This document shows, one piece after another, positions 8,164 through 16,997 of a DNA stretch of 64,000 nt. Under the pieces are notes generated by a model. That model worked only from the letters and a program-made list of their open reading frames with translations. It was not told the DNA's origin and searched no databases. Both the position numbers and the translations under genes were made by a program. Where the stretch lies: contig NZ_VFPE01000002.1 of assembly GCF_006783905.1 (NCBI RefSeq), positions 1-64,000 on the forward strand. Direction: 5' to 3'. This stretch comes from Microbacterium kyungheense. Lineage in GTDB: Bacteria > Actinomycetota > Actinomycetes > Actinomycetales > Microbacteriaceae. Position 1 is the stretch's first letter, and each line of letters starts with the position of its first letter.

Positions 8164-8723
8164 GAGCTCGCCTGGTCGATCGCGCTCTGCAGCGAGGTGA
8201 GATAGCCCTGGCTGGTGTACGTGGCGCCCGACACCATGTCGACGTCGGCGGACTGTGCGTCGGTGGTCTCGGAGATCAGCGTCGGCAGCGCCCGCTCGTT
8301 GATCTGCCGGTCGCGCGGGTTCGTGGACGGGTACTCGGGCACCTGCACGTCGGTGATGGCGCCTCCCGACACGGTGATCTGCACCTGCACTGGTCCGAAT
8401 CGCGTGTTCGCCGCGCTGCCCGTGTACGTGCCGTCCCGCAATGCCGAGGAAGTGGATGCTGCCCCTGCCGCCGCGTCGGCCGTGCCGGTCGCCCCGGCGT
8501 CTGCCGTTCCGGCGGACGACGAGCCGGTTCCGGCGGACGACGAGCCGGTTCCGGCGGACGACGAGCCGGTTTCGGACGACGATCCGGTCCCCGACGTCGC
8601 GGAGCCGGACGCCGGGGTGTCGGCGGCGACGGGCACGGTCGCGTCGACGTGTGACGTGCGATAGCTGAACAGCAGCACCAGACCGCTGAGGGTGGCCAGG
8701 ACGGCGTAGAGGATCTTCTTCAT
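8160..8723 (-). CDS. FMN-binding domain protein, probable ApbE substrate
   Basis: 187-aa membrane-anchored electron carrier. The start is the ATG at 8723 (MKKILYAVLATLSG), giving an N-terminal membrane segment at residues 4-22. A low-complexity linker follows with three GSSSAGT-type units encoded by 21-base repeats. The C-terminal FMN-binding domain runs from TYTGSAANTRFGPV to the end and contains the flavinylation motif SGATYT, whose threonine would receive FMN from ApbE. The domain should face outside the cell and pass electrons from the adjacent ferric-reductase-like protein. Confidence 0.88.
   Translation of the reverse strand: MKKILYAVLATLSGLVLLFSYRTSHVDATVPVAADTPASGSATSGTGSSSETGSSSAGTGSSSAGTGSSSAGTADAGATGTADAAAGAASTSSALRDGTYTGSAANTRFGPVQVQITVSGGAITDVQVPEYPSTNPRDRQINERALPTLISETTDAQSADVDMVSGATYTSQGYLTSLQSAIDQASS
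8515..8577 (-). repeat. 21-base tandem repeat encoding a Gly/Ser linker
   Basis: Three near-identical 21-base units (GTTCCGGCGGACGACGAGCCG type on the plus strand) lie in frame within the FMN-binding protein gene. They lengthen the flexible linker between membrane anchor and flavin domain. Copy number could vary between strains by slippage. Confidence 0.75.
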
Positions 8724-8742
8724 CACGGGCTCCTGATCGATT

Positions 8743-10149
8743 TCACACGGCGAACGACTCGGTGTGGATGCGGGCGGCCGCGACACCGGCGGCACGGAGG
8801 TCGCGGACCACGGCATCCATCCATGCCGGAGGCCCGCACACGAACATGTCGTACGCGTCGATGTCGGGCGCGAGATGCCGGAACACGTCGGGCCCCCGCC
8901 ATGCCGCATGCGAGAGCGGCAGCCACGAGGCGTCCGTGGAGGAGCGCGGCCCGTCGAGCGGGACGTGGCGGACCCCGCGTGCCGCGACGAGCGCGTCGAC
9001 CGCGGGGCGGCGCAGCGCCGCCTCAGGAGCTGAGTCGCGGGTGACGAGCGTCGCGTCGCCGGGCGCGTACGGCTCGGAGTCCAGCAGCGACACGAGCGGG
9101 GCCACCCCTGCGCCGGCGCCGATCAGCAGCAGCTTGCGACCTCGGCGCTCGGCTCCCGTCATGCGGCCGTACGGCCCTTCGACGAGCACGCGCGTCCCCG
9201 GGCGGAGAGCCGCGAGCCGCGCGCTGCCGTCGCCCACGATCCGGGCAGAGAGCTGCAGCTCGTCGCCGGGCCTCGCCGACAGCGAGAACGGGTGACCGCG
9301 CGTCCAGCCCGGGCCGTCGAGGAAGCGCCACACGAAGAACTGGCCTCCGCGCGCGGCGGGCGTCGACCGACCGCCGCGCACACGCACCGTGACGCCGTGC
9401 GTGCCGTCGCCCTCGACGGCGACGACCCGCAGGTCGTGGCGCCAGGAGCGGGCAACGGGGAGGACGACCCGGTAGACGATGACCGCGGCGGCCGCGAGCG
9501 CCCACAGCGTCCACCAGTACACGGCGGCCCACGGCGTGGCCGTGAAGTCGGCACCTGCCCACAGCTGGTGCGGCAGCGCGAGGCCGACGCCGACGTAGGC
9601 GTAGAGGTGCAGCAGGTGCCATGACTCGTACCGCAGGCGACGCCGCGCCCGGCGGATGGAGGTCACGGTGACGCCGATGAGCAGCAGCGTGCCGGCGCTC
9701 GCGAGCAGCATGCCGGGGTAGTCCCAGACGAACTCCCACAGCTGCACGATCGGGTTGATGCCGGCGGCCACGGCGTAGCCGGCGACCAGGAGAGCGATGT
9801 GCGCCAGCATCAGCCAGAACGACCAGAACCCGACGAGACGGTGCGTGCGCGTGAGCGCGTCGCGTCCGAAGCCTCGTTCGAAGAGCGGGACGCGGGCCAT
9901 CAAGAGAACCTGGTACAGCAGCAGGTTCGCCGCGACGAGGCCGCACAGGCGCCCGGCCGCGCTGAGCGCCTCGCCGCCACCGGCGATCAGGGCGTCGATG
10001 CCGCCTCCCGAGACCCACAGAGCGGCGACGAACAGGCTCGTGAGCCAGATGACGACGATCGCACCCGCGTTCCACGCCGCGGTGCGGCGCATGTCCGTCG
10101 GCAGGGACGGACGGTCCGAGGAGGCCGGTGCGGGTGCGATCGTCGCCAT
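8743..10149 (-). CDS. Ferric-reductase-like transmembrane protein with FAD/NAD(P) domain
   Basis: 468-aa membrane oxidoreductase. About six membrane helices occupy residues 25-235. Histidines in TRTHRLVGFW, LMLAHIALLV and SWHLLHLYAYVG / LPHQLW are suited to haem binding. The soluble part has an FAD site (GHPFSLSARPG, near residue 290), an NAD(P) loop (LLIGAGAGVAPLVSLL) and the terminal FVCGPPAWMD typical of ferredoxin-reductase-like enzymes. It should move electrons from cytoplasmic NAD(P)H across the membrane, plausibly to the flavinylated protein encoded 19 bases downstream. Confidence 0.9.
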   Translation of the reverse strand: MATIAPAPASSDRPSLPTDMRRTAAWNAGAIVVIWLTSLFVAALWVSGGGIDALIAGGGEALSAAGRLCGLVAANLLLYQVLLMARVPLFERGFGRDALTRTHRLVGFWSFWLMLAHIALLVAGYAVAAGINPIVQLWEFVWDYPGMLLASAGTLLLIGVTVTSIRRARRRLRYESWHLLHLYAYVGVGLALPHQLWAGADFTATPWAAVYWWTLWALAAAAVIVYRVVLPVARSWRHDLRVVAVEGDGTHGVTVRVRGGRSTPAARGGQFFVWRFLDGPGWTRGHPFSLSARPGDELQLSARIVGDGSARLAALRPGTRVLVEGPYGRMTGAERRGRKLLLIGAGAGVAPLVSLLDSEPYAPGDATLVTRDSAPEAALRRPAVDALVAARGVRHVPLDGPRSSTDASWLPLSHAAWRGPDVFRHLAPDIDAYDMFVCGPPAWMDAVVRDLRAAGVAAARIHTESFAV

Positions 10150-10179
10150 GTCAGTTCCTTCGGGCGGGGCGGTCCAGGG

Positions 10180-10714
10180 TCAGGTGCCGTCGGAACCCGA
10201 ACCCGAACCCGAGTCGGAGTCGGAGCCGGAGTCGCCGCGAGGGTCGCCGTCCTGGTCGCGGTCTCCGCCGGGGCCGCCGTTCTGGAAGCCGCCGCCGGGA
10301 CCGCCCGGCCGGCCGGAGTCGTCGCCCGGGAAGCCGGGCATGTCGCCGTTCTGGTTCCAGCCGGCCGGGCCGCCGGGCACGCGTGCGCTCGCGGCCGCCC
10401 AACCGGCGCCGAAGCCGCCGCCGAGGAGCAGGACGGCGGCGACCGCGGCGCCGGTGATCTTGACCCACGTGCGCCGCAGGAACGGCGGCTGCGCGGCGGT
10501 GGGCGCAGGAGTGGATGACACAGCTGCGGCGGCCGCCGGGACGGCGCCGGCAGCCGGAGCCTGGGTGGCCGAGGGAACGGGCGGCTGCGGCGGCAGCGGA
10601 GCGGTCGCCGCGCTCGCGGTGTCGGCCGCCGCGGACGCAGGTGTGGGCGCGGCAACGGGCGCGGGCGCGGGTGCAGCTGCCGCCGGGGTGTTGTCAGGGG
10701 TGCTGTCGGACATG
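10180..10714 (-). CDS. Hypothetical single-span membrane protein with Pro/Ala-rich N-terminus
   Basis: About 177 aa from the ATG at 10714 (MSDST); an upstream ATG at 10740 would give 186 aa. The N-terminal ~90 residues are Ala/Pro-rich and presumably cytoplasmic. One membrane helix (VKITGAAVAAVLLLGGGFG) is near residue 100. The outside tail is rich in Gly/Asn and ends in Ser-Asp repeats. It precedes the flavin cassette, and 11-bp-phased direct repeats lie just upstream, which suggests control by the adjacent response regulator. Function unknown. Confidence 0.65.
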
Positions 10715-10731
10715 GACACACCATCCCGCCG

Positions 10732-10748
10732 CGGTTCCAAGACGGTTC
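10732..10748. promoter_or_regulatory. 11-bp-phased direct repeat, OmpR-type site
   Basis: CGGTTC occurs at 10732-10737 and 10743-10748, one helical turn apart (11 bp). On the minus strand it reads GAACCG twice, just upstream of the membrane-protein gene. Tandem hexamers at this spacing are the usual sites of OmpR/PhoB regulators. The regulator encoded at 11821-12498 is the likely binder (inference). Confidence 0.5.
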
Positions 10749-10813
10749 AAAGAGTCAGCCGATCTGGGCATCCTCATAGGTTCGGCCGACCGAACACCCA
10801 GGGCTGACGGGTG

Positions 10814-11824
10814 TCAGGCGTGTGCGGCGTCCGGAAGCTCGAGCAGGAACGTCGTGCCGTCGCCCGACGTGCTCTCCACGCGGACCGAGCCGCCGAACCG
10901 GGTCGCGATGTCGCTCACGAGCGCGAGCCCGAGACCGAACCCACGACGCCCGTCGGCCTCGGGGGCGTCCGACCGGGCGAACCGCTCGAACAGGTGCTCG
11001 GGGTCGATGCCGGTGATCCCCGTTCCCTGATCCGAGACGCGGACCTCGATGCGCCGGCCCGCGCGCCGTGCCCGTACGGCGATCACCGAGCCGGGTGGGG
11101 AGTACCGCACCGCGTTGTCGAGCAGCGCGACGAGCGCGCGCGTCAGCGACGTGGCCTCTGCGCCCGCATGGAGCGCGGGTAAGGCCTCGGCCACGAGGGT
11201 CACGCCGCGTTCGGACGCCCGGGGCTCGATGACCCTGATCGCGTCACGCGCGGCCTCGGCGACCGAGACGGTCGCCGAGGCGTCCTGCGGGCGGGCACCC
11301 GCGGACTCCGCGCTGACGAGCAGGTCGGTGAGGACGGCATCCATCACCGCGGCATCGTGCCGCAGCTGTGCGAGCACGGCGTCCACGTCGCCTCCGCGAT
11401 CCACGCGATGCTGGGCGAGCTGGATGCGGGCGGTCAGAGTGGTGAGCGGTGTGCGCAGCTCGTGGCTGGCATCGGCCACGAAGCGGCGCTGGACCTCGAG
11501 GGCGTCGGCGAGCGGCTGAGCCGCGCGCCGGGAGACGTACCAGGCGATCAGCCCGAGCAGGACGACGCCCAGCAGTCCCACGGCGATGGCGACCGGCACG
11601 ACGTCGTCGACGTCGACGACCTGTGGACCGCCGGGTCCGTCCCCGTCGAACCCGTGGGGTGGTCTGCGCTCGGGACGCGCGGTCGCCAGCACGACCGAGA
11701 CGATCACGATGGTCACGATCGCGACGACCCCCGCGGAGGCGGCACCCACCCACAGCCCCGTCCGCACGGCCGCCTGCTGCACGCGCCTCCGGTCGGCGAT
11801 GGTGGCGGCATCCACCCTTCTCAT
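10814..11824 (-). CDS. Two-component sensor histidine kinase
   Basis: 336-aa membrane sensor kinase. Two membrane helices (about 22-45 and 78-98) flank a short external loop. Next come the dimerisation/phosphoacceptor helix RRFVADASHELRTPLTTL (the His of SHELRTP), the N box LLDNAVRYSPPG, and the ATP-lid glycines DQGTGITG and GFGLGLALV. The small external loop suggests it senses the membrane or a partner rather than a soluble ligand. It overlaps the response-regulator gene by ATGA. A related pair is encoded at 52033-53693. Confidence 0.93.
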   Translation of the reverse strand: MRRVDAATIADRRRVQQAAVRTGLWVGAASAGVVAIVTIVIVSVVLATARPERRPPHGFDGDGPGGPQVVDVDDVVPVAIAVGLLGVVLLGLIAWYVSRRAAQPLADALEVQRRFVADASHELRTPLTTLTARIQLAQHRVDRGGDVDAVLAQLRHDAAVMDAVLTDLLVSAESAGARPQDASATVSVAEAARDAIRVIEPRASERGVTLVAEALPALHAGAEATSLTRALVALLDNAVRYSPPGSVIAVRARRAGRRIEVRVSDQGTGITGIDPEHLFERFARSDAPEADGRRGFGLGLALVSDIATRFGGSVRVESTSGDGTTFLLELPDAAHA

Positions 11825-12498
11825 CGGGGCTCGCCGCTGCGGTAGCCGCGGGCGCGGACGGTCTCGATGATCTCGGGCGTCGACTTGCGGCGGATGTAGT
11901 GCACGTAGGTGTCGACGGTGGTGGCGGAGCCGCCGGGGAAGACGCTGTCGAGGATCTCGTCGCGCGTGAAGACGTGCTCGGGGCTCGACGTCAGCAGCTC
12001 GAGCAGCTCGGTCTCGGCCTGCGTGAGGGCGATGCGGCCGTCGGCGGGGGAGTAGAGCGCCTGCGAGGCGGGGGTGAACACCCAGTCGCCGAGCTCGCGA
12101 CGGTCGCCCGCACCGCGGCCGCGGCGCAGCGCCCGCAGGCGCGCGCGCAGCTCGTCGACGTCGAACGGCTTCACGAGGTAGTCATCGGCGCCCGCGTCCA
12201 GACCGCTGACGCGGTCCTCGATCGAACCCAGCGCCGTCAGCATGAGCGTCGGTGTCGCGATGCGGGCGGTGCGCACGGCGTCGATCAGCTCCACGCCCGA
12301 GAGCCCCGGCAGCCGCCGGTCGACGACCATGACGTCGTAGCGGCGACCGAGAGCCAGCCGCAGCCCCTCCTCGGCGCTGGTCGCGTGGTCGATGCGGTAC
12401 TCGTCGCCGAGCAGCTCGACCACGATTGCCGCGATCTCGGTCTCGTCCTCGACGTACAGCAGCCGGGGAGCGGCGGGCGCGGACGACGAAGGGGACAC
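11821..12498 (-). CDS. OmpR-family response regulator
   Basis: 225-aa regulator from the GTG at 12498 (reading SPSSSAPAAPRLLYVEDE). The receiver domain has the acidic pair in VEDE, the phosphoacceptor Asp in VMVVDRRLPG and the lysine in YLVKPFD. The C-terminal winged helix contains ELLELLTSSPEHVFTRDEI and DTYVHYIRRK. The only Shine-Dalgarno-like GAGG is very close to the GTG, so the exact start is uncertain. It is coupled to the histidine kinase. Phased repeats at 12542-12558 lie upstream and could mediate autoregulation. Confidence 0.9.
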   Translation of the reverse strand: MSPSSSAPAAPRLLYVEDETEIAAIVVELLGDEYRIDHATSAEEGLRLALGRRYDVMVVDRRLPGLSGVELIDAVRTARIATPTLMLTALGSIEDRVSGLDAGADDYLVKPFDVDELRARLRALRRGRGAGDRRELGDWVFTPASQALYSPADGRIALTQAETELLELLTSSPEHVFTRDEILDSVFPGGSATTVDTYVHYIRRKSTPEIIETVRARGYRSGEPR

Positions 12499-12541
12499 GT
12501 CCTCAGTGTGGACGTGCCCCCTTCGAACGAGGCGGGTCGCT

Positions 12542-12558
12542 CCTATGGAGCGCCTATG
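12542..12558. promoter_or_regulatory. 11-bp-phased direct repeat upstream of response regulator
   Basis: CCTATG at 12542-12547 is repeated at 12553-12558, an exact 11-bp period. It sits 44 bases upstream of the response-regulator start, in the position expected for autoregulation. The sequence differs from the repeat at 10732, so different binding affinities or a different regulator are possible. Confidence 0.5.
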
Positions 12559-12569
12559 AGATCTCTGTG

Positions 12570-13538
12570 TCAGTACCAGCCGGTCGACTGCGAGTGGCCC
12601 CACGCGCCGCACGGCGTGCCGTAGCGGCCCGAGATGTAGCCGAGGCCCCACGCGATCTGCGTCGCGGGATTGGTCTGCCAGTCGGCGCCGTAGGCGCCCA
12701 TCTTGCTGCCGGGCAGCGCCTGCGGGATGCCGTACGCGCCGCTGGGGTTGGACGCGTTGTAGCGCCAGCCGGACTCCTTGTTCCACAGCGACACGAGGCA
12801 CGCGAACTGGTCGTCGCCCCAGCCGTAGCCCGCGATCATCGAGCGAGCGGTGGCCTGCGCCTCGCCGGCGCTGGTGCCGCTGGCGGCGTAGGACGGCGTC
12901 GGCGCGGATGAGCCGCTCGACTTTTTCGGGGCGGCGGCCTGGGCTGCCTGAGCCTTGGCCGCGGCAGCTGCTGCAGCCGCCTCCGCCTCGGCGCGGGCCT
13001 TCGCCTCCGCCTCCTGCTGCGCCTTGAGGGCCACGGCGGCGTCGAGCTTGCCGCGCAGGCCCGCGGCCTGCTCGCTCACGGAAGCGGTGAGGGTCGTGAC
13101 GGTGGCGGTGAAGTCGTCCGCGTACAGCGCCGGGAAGGTCTCGGCGCGCTGCAGCTGCTCGACGGCGGTCTGCAGCTCGGTCGTGTCGACGGTGGTGTCG
13201 GGCGTGCCGACGTCGAGACCCGACGCGGCGATGTCCGAGGTGACGGCCGAAGCGGCGGTCATCGCCGCCGTGGCGGCGGTGACGGCGTCGTCGGCGCTGG
13301 TCGGGGCGTCTGCGCCCGCGATGTCGGCGATGAGGGGGGTGGAGTACGACGCGAGGGCGAAGTCCGGCTGGGAGCCGGAGGCCGAGGCCAGCGATGCGGG
13401 GGCGGCCGTCGTGAAGCCGGCCGTGGCGACCAGTCCCAGTGCGAGGGTCGCGACGATCAGCACCGGGCGGCGGCGAAGACGGCGTTCGGCACGGCGGACC
13501 GTGCGGCGGGCGGGCAGAAATGTCGTATGGGTGCGCAT
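12570..13538 (-). CDS. Secreted lytic-transglycosylase-like protein
   Basis: 322-aa secreted protein, probably a peptidoglycan-cleaving enzyme. An N-terminal basic stretch is followed by a signal helix (VLIVATLALGLVATAGF, about 27-43). A long alanine-rich helical segment (about 95-200) with a heptad character ends in an Ala/Glu/Lys-rich run. The C-terminal ~95 residues resemble the SLT-like domain of actinobacterial transglycosylases: LVSLWNKESGWRYNA contains the presumed catalytic glutamate, followed by SGAYGIPQALPGSKM and ATQIAWGLGYI. It is downstream of the two-component system and may be part of its regulon (inference). Confidence 0.85.
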   Translation of the reverse strand: MRTHTTFLPARRTVRRAERRLRRRPVLIVATLALGLVATAGFTTAAPASLASASGSQPDFALASYSTPLIADIAGADAPTSADDAVTAATAAMTAASAVTSDIAASGLDVGTPDTTVDTTELQTAVEQLQRAETFPALYADDFTATVTTLTASVSEQAAGLRGKLDAAVALKAQQEAEAKARAEAEAAAAAAAAKAQAAQAAAPKKSSGSSAPTPSYAASGTSAGEAQATARSMIAGYGWGDDQFACLVSLWNKESGWRYNASNPSGAYGIPQALPGSKMGAYGADWQTNPATQIAWGLGYISGRYGTPCGAWGHSQSTGWY

Positions 13539-13787
13539 GAAAAACCGGGTTCCGTATCAGCGATCTGCGCCATCGGGAGGCGCGTCGTGGCCGTTCGGGC
13601 GGACACAAGTCCCCGAGTCTTGCCCCGCTTTCTGGACGGTTCCGGTGCGTTACCTGAACGTTACATGTGAGCGCTTCTTCTGAAAAGGCCAGATCACGAG
13701 GCCGCATCCCGCTTGGTCGCGCCGCCTGGGAAGCCCCTCCGAACTACGATCGAGACACCGTCCGCACCCGACCGAGGAGGCTCCACC

Positions 13788-15089
13788 GTGCCTTTGACCG
13801 CTCCCGCCGCAGCCACATCCGCCGCCGTGCACGCCGACGATCTGGCCGCGTTCGTCGCGGCGTCGCCGTCGAGTTTCCACGCTGCGGCAGAGGTCGCCCG
13901 ACGCCTCGAGGATGCCGGGTTCACGCGACTGGACGAGGAGGCGGGGTGGCCCGCGGCCCCCGGGGGCCGGTTCCTGGTGGTGCGCGACGGCGCGGCGATC
14001 GCGTGGGTCGTGCCGGACGGCGCCACAGCCTCGACGTCGGTGCGCATCTTCGGCGCGCACAGCGACTCGCCGGGGTTCAAGCTCAAGCCGCGTCCGACGA
14101 CGGGACGCCTGGGCTGGCTGCAGGCCGGCGTCGAGGTCTACGGCGGTCCGCTGCTCAACTCGTGGCTCGACCGTGAGCTGCGCCTGGCAGGCCGCCTCGT
14201 GCTCGATGACGGCAGCACGACGCTCGCAGCCACCGGCCCGCTGCTGCGACTGCCGCAGCTCGCGATCCACCTCGATCGCGAGGCGAACGACCACCTCGCC
14301 CTCGACAAGCAGTCGCAGACGCAGCCGGTGTGGGGCCTCGGCGAAGCGGACTCGGCCGACCTGCTGGCCGAGCTCGCACGCGAGGCCGGCGTCGACGCGG
14401 CCCGCATCCGCGGCTACGACATCGTGACCGCCGACGCGGCGCCCGGCGCGCGCTTCGGGCGTGACGACGTGTTCTTCGCTTCAGGGCGCCTGGACGATCT
14501 GGCCTCGGTGCACGCCGGCGTCGTCGCCCTGGAGCGCGCCGCCGACGGGTTCGACGCCGGGCACATCGCGATGCTCGCGGTGTTCGACCACGAAGAGGTC
14601 GGCTCGGGCACGCGTTCCGGTGCGGCGGGGCCCTTCCTGTCCGACGTGCTGGAGCGCCTGTGGCTGTCGCTCGGCGCCGATCGCGAGCAGCAGCTCCGCG
14701 CGCTCGCCGCGTCGTGGTGCGTGTCGAGCGACGTCGGGCACTCGGTGCATCCCAACTACGCCGAGAAGCACGACCCGGTCGTGCAGCCGGTGCTCGGGTC
14801 GGGGCCGATCCTCAAGATCAACGCGAACCAGCGCTACGCCACGGACGCGCCCGGAGCGGCCGCGTGGAACGGCTGGTGCGCCGCGGCCGGCGTCACGAGC
14901 CAGGAGTTCGTCTCGAACAACGCGGTGCCCTGCGGCTCGACGATCGGCCCGATCACGGCCACCCGGCTGGGCATCCGCACCGTGGACGTCGGCATCCCGA
15001 TCCTGTCGATGCACTCCGCGCGCGAGCTCGCCGGGGTCAGCGACCTGTGGGACCTCACGCGCGTCGCCGAGACGTTGTTCCGCGGCTGA
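13788..15089 (+). CDS. M18 family aminopeptidase
   Basis: 433-aa zinc aminopeptidase of the M18 (aspartyl aminopeptidase) family, removing N-terminal residues from cytoplasmic peptides. The GTG at 13788 is chosen because GGAGG lies 7 bases upstream. Metal ligands and catalytic residues are visible in FGAHSDSPGFKLKP, VFDHEEVGSGTRSG and VGHSVHPNYAEKH, with the terminal PILSMHSARE. Length is typical of the family. It stands alone, divergent from the transglycosylase-like gene. Confidence 0.93.
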   Translation: MPLTAPAAATSAAVHADDLAAFVAASPSSFHAAAEVARRLEDAGFTRLDEEAGWPAAPGGRFLVVRDGAAIAWVVPDGATASTSVRIFGAHSDSPGFKLKPRPTTGRLGWLQAGVEVYGGPLLNSWLDRELRLAGRLVLDDGSTTLAATGPLLRLPQLAIHLDREANDHLALDKQSQTQPVWGLGEADSADLLAELAREAGVDAARIRGYDIVTADAAPGARFGRDDVFFASGRLDDLASVHAGVVALERAADGFDAGHIAMLAVFDHEEVGSGTRSGAAGPFLSDVLERLWLSLGADREQQLRALAASWCVSSDVGHSVHPNYAEKHDPVVQPVLGSGPILKINANQRYATDAPGAAAWNGWCAAAGVTSQEFVSNNAVPCGSTIGPITATRLGIRTVDVGIPILSMHSARELAGVSDLWDLTRVAETLFRG

Positions 15090-15126
15090 GGGCACACGTG
15101 TCGGCGGGCGGGCGTAGCCTGAGCGG

Positions 15127-15858
15127 ATGCCGCACACCGAGCTGGGACCGAGGCCCGGGGCTCCGCAGCCCCACGCGCTGGGCGCCCGTGCCCAGTTGGC
15201 CGCGCTGGCTGAAGCGCCCGGCTCGCTGCTCGAGCTCCCGGCGGTCGCCGACACGCGTCCGGCCGCCGTGCTCATGCTCTTCGGCGTGCTCGACAGCCTG
15301 CCGAGCGACCATGACGCGCAGGCGCGCGCGGTCTCTCGCGATCTCGACGTGCTGCTGCTGTCCCGCGCCGAGACGCTCCGCGCCCACCCCGGCCAGGTGG
15401 CGTTCCCCGGCGGCAGGCTCGACCCCGGCGATGACGGCGCCGTGGCCGCGGCCCTGCGCGAAGCGCGCGAAGAGACCGGTCTCGATCCGGTGGGTGTCGA
15501 GGTGCTCGGAGTCCTGCCCGAGATCCCGCTCGCGTTCTCGCGCCACCTCGTGACGCCGGTGCTCGGGTGGTGGCGGCATCCCTCGCCGGTCCGGGTCGTC
15601 GACGAGGCGGAGTCCGCCGACGTGTTCCGGGCGCCGGTGGCCGACCTGCTCGCTCCCGCGAACCGCGGCGTCACCGTCATCCGCCGGGACGGTCAGGAGT
15701 GGCGCGGGCCGGCGTTCCTGCTCCCGGACGCGTCGCGCGATCACCTGGTGTGGGGGTTCACCGCGATGCTGCTCGACGGGCTCTTCGATCGCCTCGGCTG
15801 GACCGAGCCGTGGGACGCACGGCGCGAGCTGCCGCTGGTGCTTCCCGAGCAGGCCTGA
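15127..15858 (+). CDS. Nudix hydrolase, CoA-pyrophosphatase-like
   Basis: 243-aa Nudix enzyme. The box GX5EX7REUXEEXGU is complete: GRLDPGDDGAVAAALREA, then REETGL, at about residues 93-117. The upstream AFPGG and overall layout resemble CoA diphosphatases (NudL-like), though the substrate is not certain. A -10 TAGCCT (15115-15120) six bases before the ATG, with no ribosome binding site, indicates a leaderless transcript. It converges on the DUF2510 gene. Confidence 0.88.
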   Translation: MPHTELGPRPGAPQPHALGARAQLAALAEAPGSLLELPAVADTRPAAVLMLFGVLDSLPSDHDAQARAVSRDLDVLLLSRAETLRAHPGQVAFPGGRLDPGDDGAVAAALREAREETGLDPVGVEVLGVLPEIPLAFSRHLVTPVLGWWRHPSPVRVVDEAESADVFRAPVADLLAPANRGVTVIRRDGQEWRGPAFLLPDASRDHLVWGFTAMLLDGLFDRLGWTEPWDARRELPLVLPEQA

Positions 15859-15863
15859 TCCGG

Positions 15864-16442
15864 TCAGCGGTAGCGGTAGTGATCGGCGCTGGAGCGCACC
15901 CACATCGCGAAGCGCTCTGCCGCGGTCTCATGGCCGGGTGAGAACGGCACGGCCCACACCTGAGCCGTGCCGCTGATGACGAGGTGCGGCAGCGTGCGCA
16001 CGATCGCGCGGTTGAGCGTGCGCGGCGTGATCGGCCCCGCCGCGCCGAACAGGCGCCGTTCCGAGGCCGTCCGGGTGAAGGCGGGATCCCGCAGCAGCGC
16101 ATCGCCGGTGGCGACACCCGCCGTCACCTCGCTCACCGGCTGGCTGAGGTCGCCGAGGTGGATCCAGCGCCCGTCGATGACGATGCCGGCGAACCCCTGC
16201 TGCTCGCCGCTGTAGCGCACGTCGTGCGTCCACTGCCGACCGTCCCACCAGCGCGTGCGACCGCGCTGATCGTCGTACCAGCCGGCCTGCGCGTGGCCGG
16301 CGCCGACGGTGCCGGCATCCGACCGCAGTTCGATGTCGGTCTCGCGCAGATCGATGTACTGGTCGGTCCAGTGCGTGCCGTCCCACCAGCGCTGCTTGCC
16401 GGTGCCGTCGTCGTACCACCCGGGTGCGGGCTGCGTCGCCAT
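15864..16442 (-). CDS. Protein with two DUF2510 repeats
   Basis: 192 aa. Two DUF2510 units are evident at the N-terminus: PGWYDDGTGKQRWWDGTHWT (about 7-26) and AGWYDDQRGRTRWWDGRQWT (about 53-72). The C-terminal ~110 residues have no recognisable domain and no membrane helix. DUF2510 is a short Trp-rich motif of actinobacterial proteins, usually next to a membrane domain, so this soluble arrangement is less common. A minus-strand -10 TACGCT six bases before the ATG points to leaderless expression. Confidence 0.82.
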   Translation of the reverse strand: MATQPAPGWYDDGTGKQRWWDGTHWTDQYIDLRETDIELRSDAGTVGAGHAQAGWYDDQRGRTRWWDGRQWTHDVRYSGEQQGFAGIVIDGRWIHLGDLSQPVSEVTAGVATGDALLRDPAFTRTASERRLFGAAGPITPRTLNRAIVRTLPHLVISGTAQVWAVPFSPGHETAAERFAMWVRSSADHYRYR

Positions 16443-16516
16443 GATCCGAGCGTAGTTCGTGCCCGCGATGTCCGCTCATGACCCCCGCCCCCTGCGCGTC
16501 ACGGCAGACTGGGGCG

Positions 16517-16918
16517 ATGCCCTCGATCGACGAACTGATCCCTGCCGACCGCCGCCATCTGCTCGAGCTGCCCGTCTACGGCCACCTCGGCACCATCCGC
16601 CCGAACGACACCGTGCAGGTCAACCCGATGTGGTTCGAGGTCGACGGCGATCACGTGCGGTTCACGCACACCAACTACCGGCAGAAGTACCGCAACCTGC
16701 AGCACAACCCGTCGATGGCGCTGTCGATCATCGACCCGGATCAGCCGTTCCACTACCTCGAGGTCGCGGGACGGCTGGTCGAGGTCATCCCCGACCCCGA
16801 GGGCGCGTTCTACGTGCGCCTGCAGAACCGGTACGGCAACCCCAGCACGACGCCGCCGCGCGACAAGGCCGACCGCGTGATCCTCGTGATGTCGATCGAG
16901 CGCGCGACGACGCAGTGA
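16517..16918 (+). CDS. PPOX-class F420-dependent oxidoreductase
   Basis: 133-aa split-barrel flavin/deazaflavin-binding protein. ATG 16517 is preferred over an upstream start because family homology begins at SIDELIPADRRHLLE. Diagnostic segments are GHLGTIRPND, VNPMWFEVDGDHVRF and NLQHNPSMALSIIDPDQP. Such proteins reduce substrates with F420H2 in actinobacteria. It is divergent from the DUF2510 gene and ends at a strong terminator. Confidence 0.85.
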   Translation: MPSIDELIPADRRHLLELPVYGHLGTIRPNDTVQVNPMWFEVDGDHVRFTHTNYRQKYRNLQHNPSMALSIIDPDQPFHYLEVAGRLVEVIPDPEGAFYVRLQNRYGNPSTTPPRDKADRVILVMSIERATTQ

Positions 16919-16937
16919 TCGAGGCCCCGAGACGCGG

Positions 16938-16976
16938 GAGGGGAGGGATGCCGCACAGCGCGGCATCCCTCCCCTC
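16938..16976. terminator. Bidirectional terminator hairpin
   Basis: A perfect 17-bp stem (16938-16954 with 16960-16976) closes on the loop ACAGC, between the convergent PPOX and NmrA-like genes. There is no U tract, which is common in high-GC actinobacteria. Confidence 0.85.
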
Positions 16977-16997
16977 TCGGTGTCTTCGGGCCTGCGC

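Noticed and set aside
13539..13690. A c-di-AMP (ydaO-type) riboswitch before the secreted transglycosylase-like gene
   Set aside because: Such riboswitches often precede cell-wall hydrolase genes in actinobacteria, and CGGGGACTTG is faintly similar to a conserved segment. The other conserved blocks (GGGGTGAAT-like, CAGCTAACC-like) are not present.
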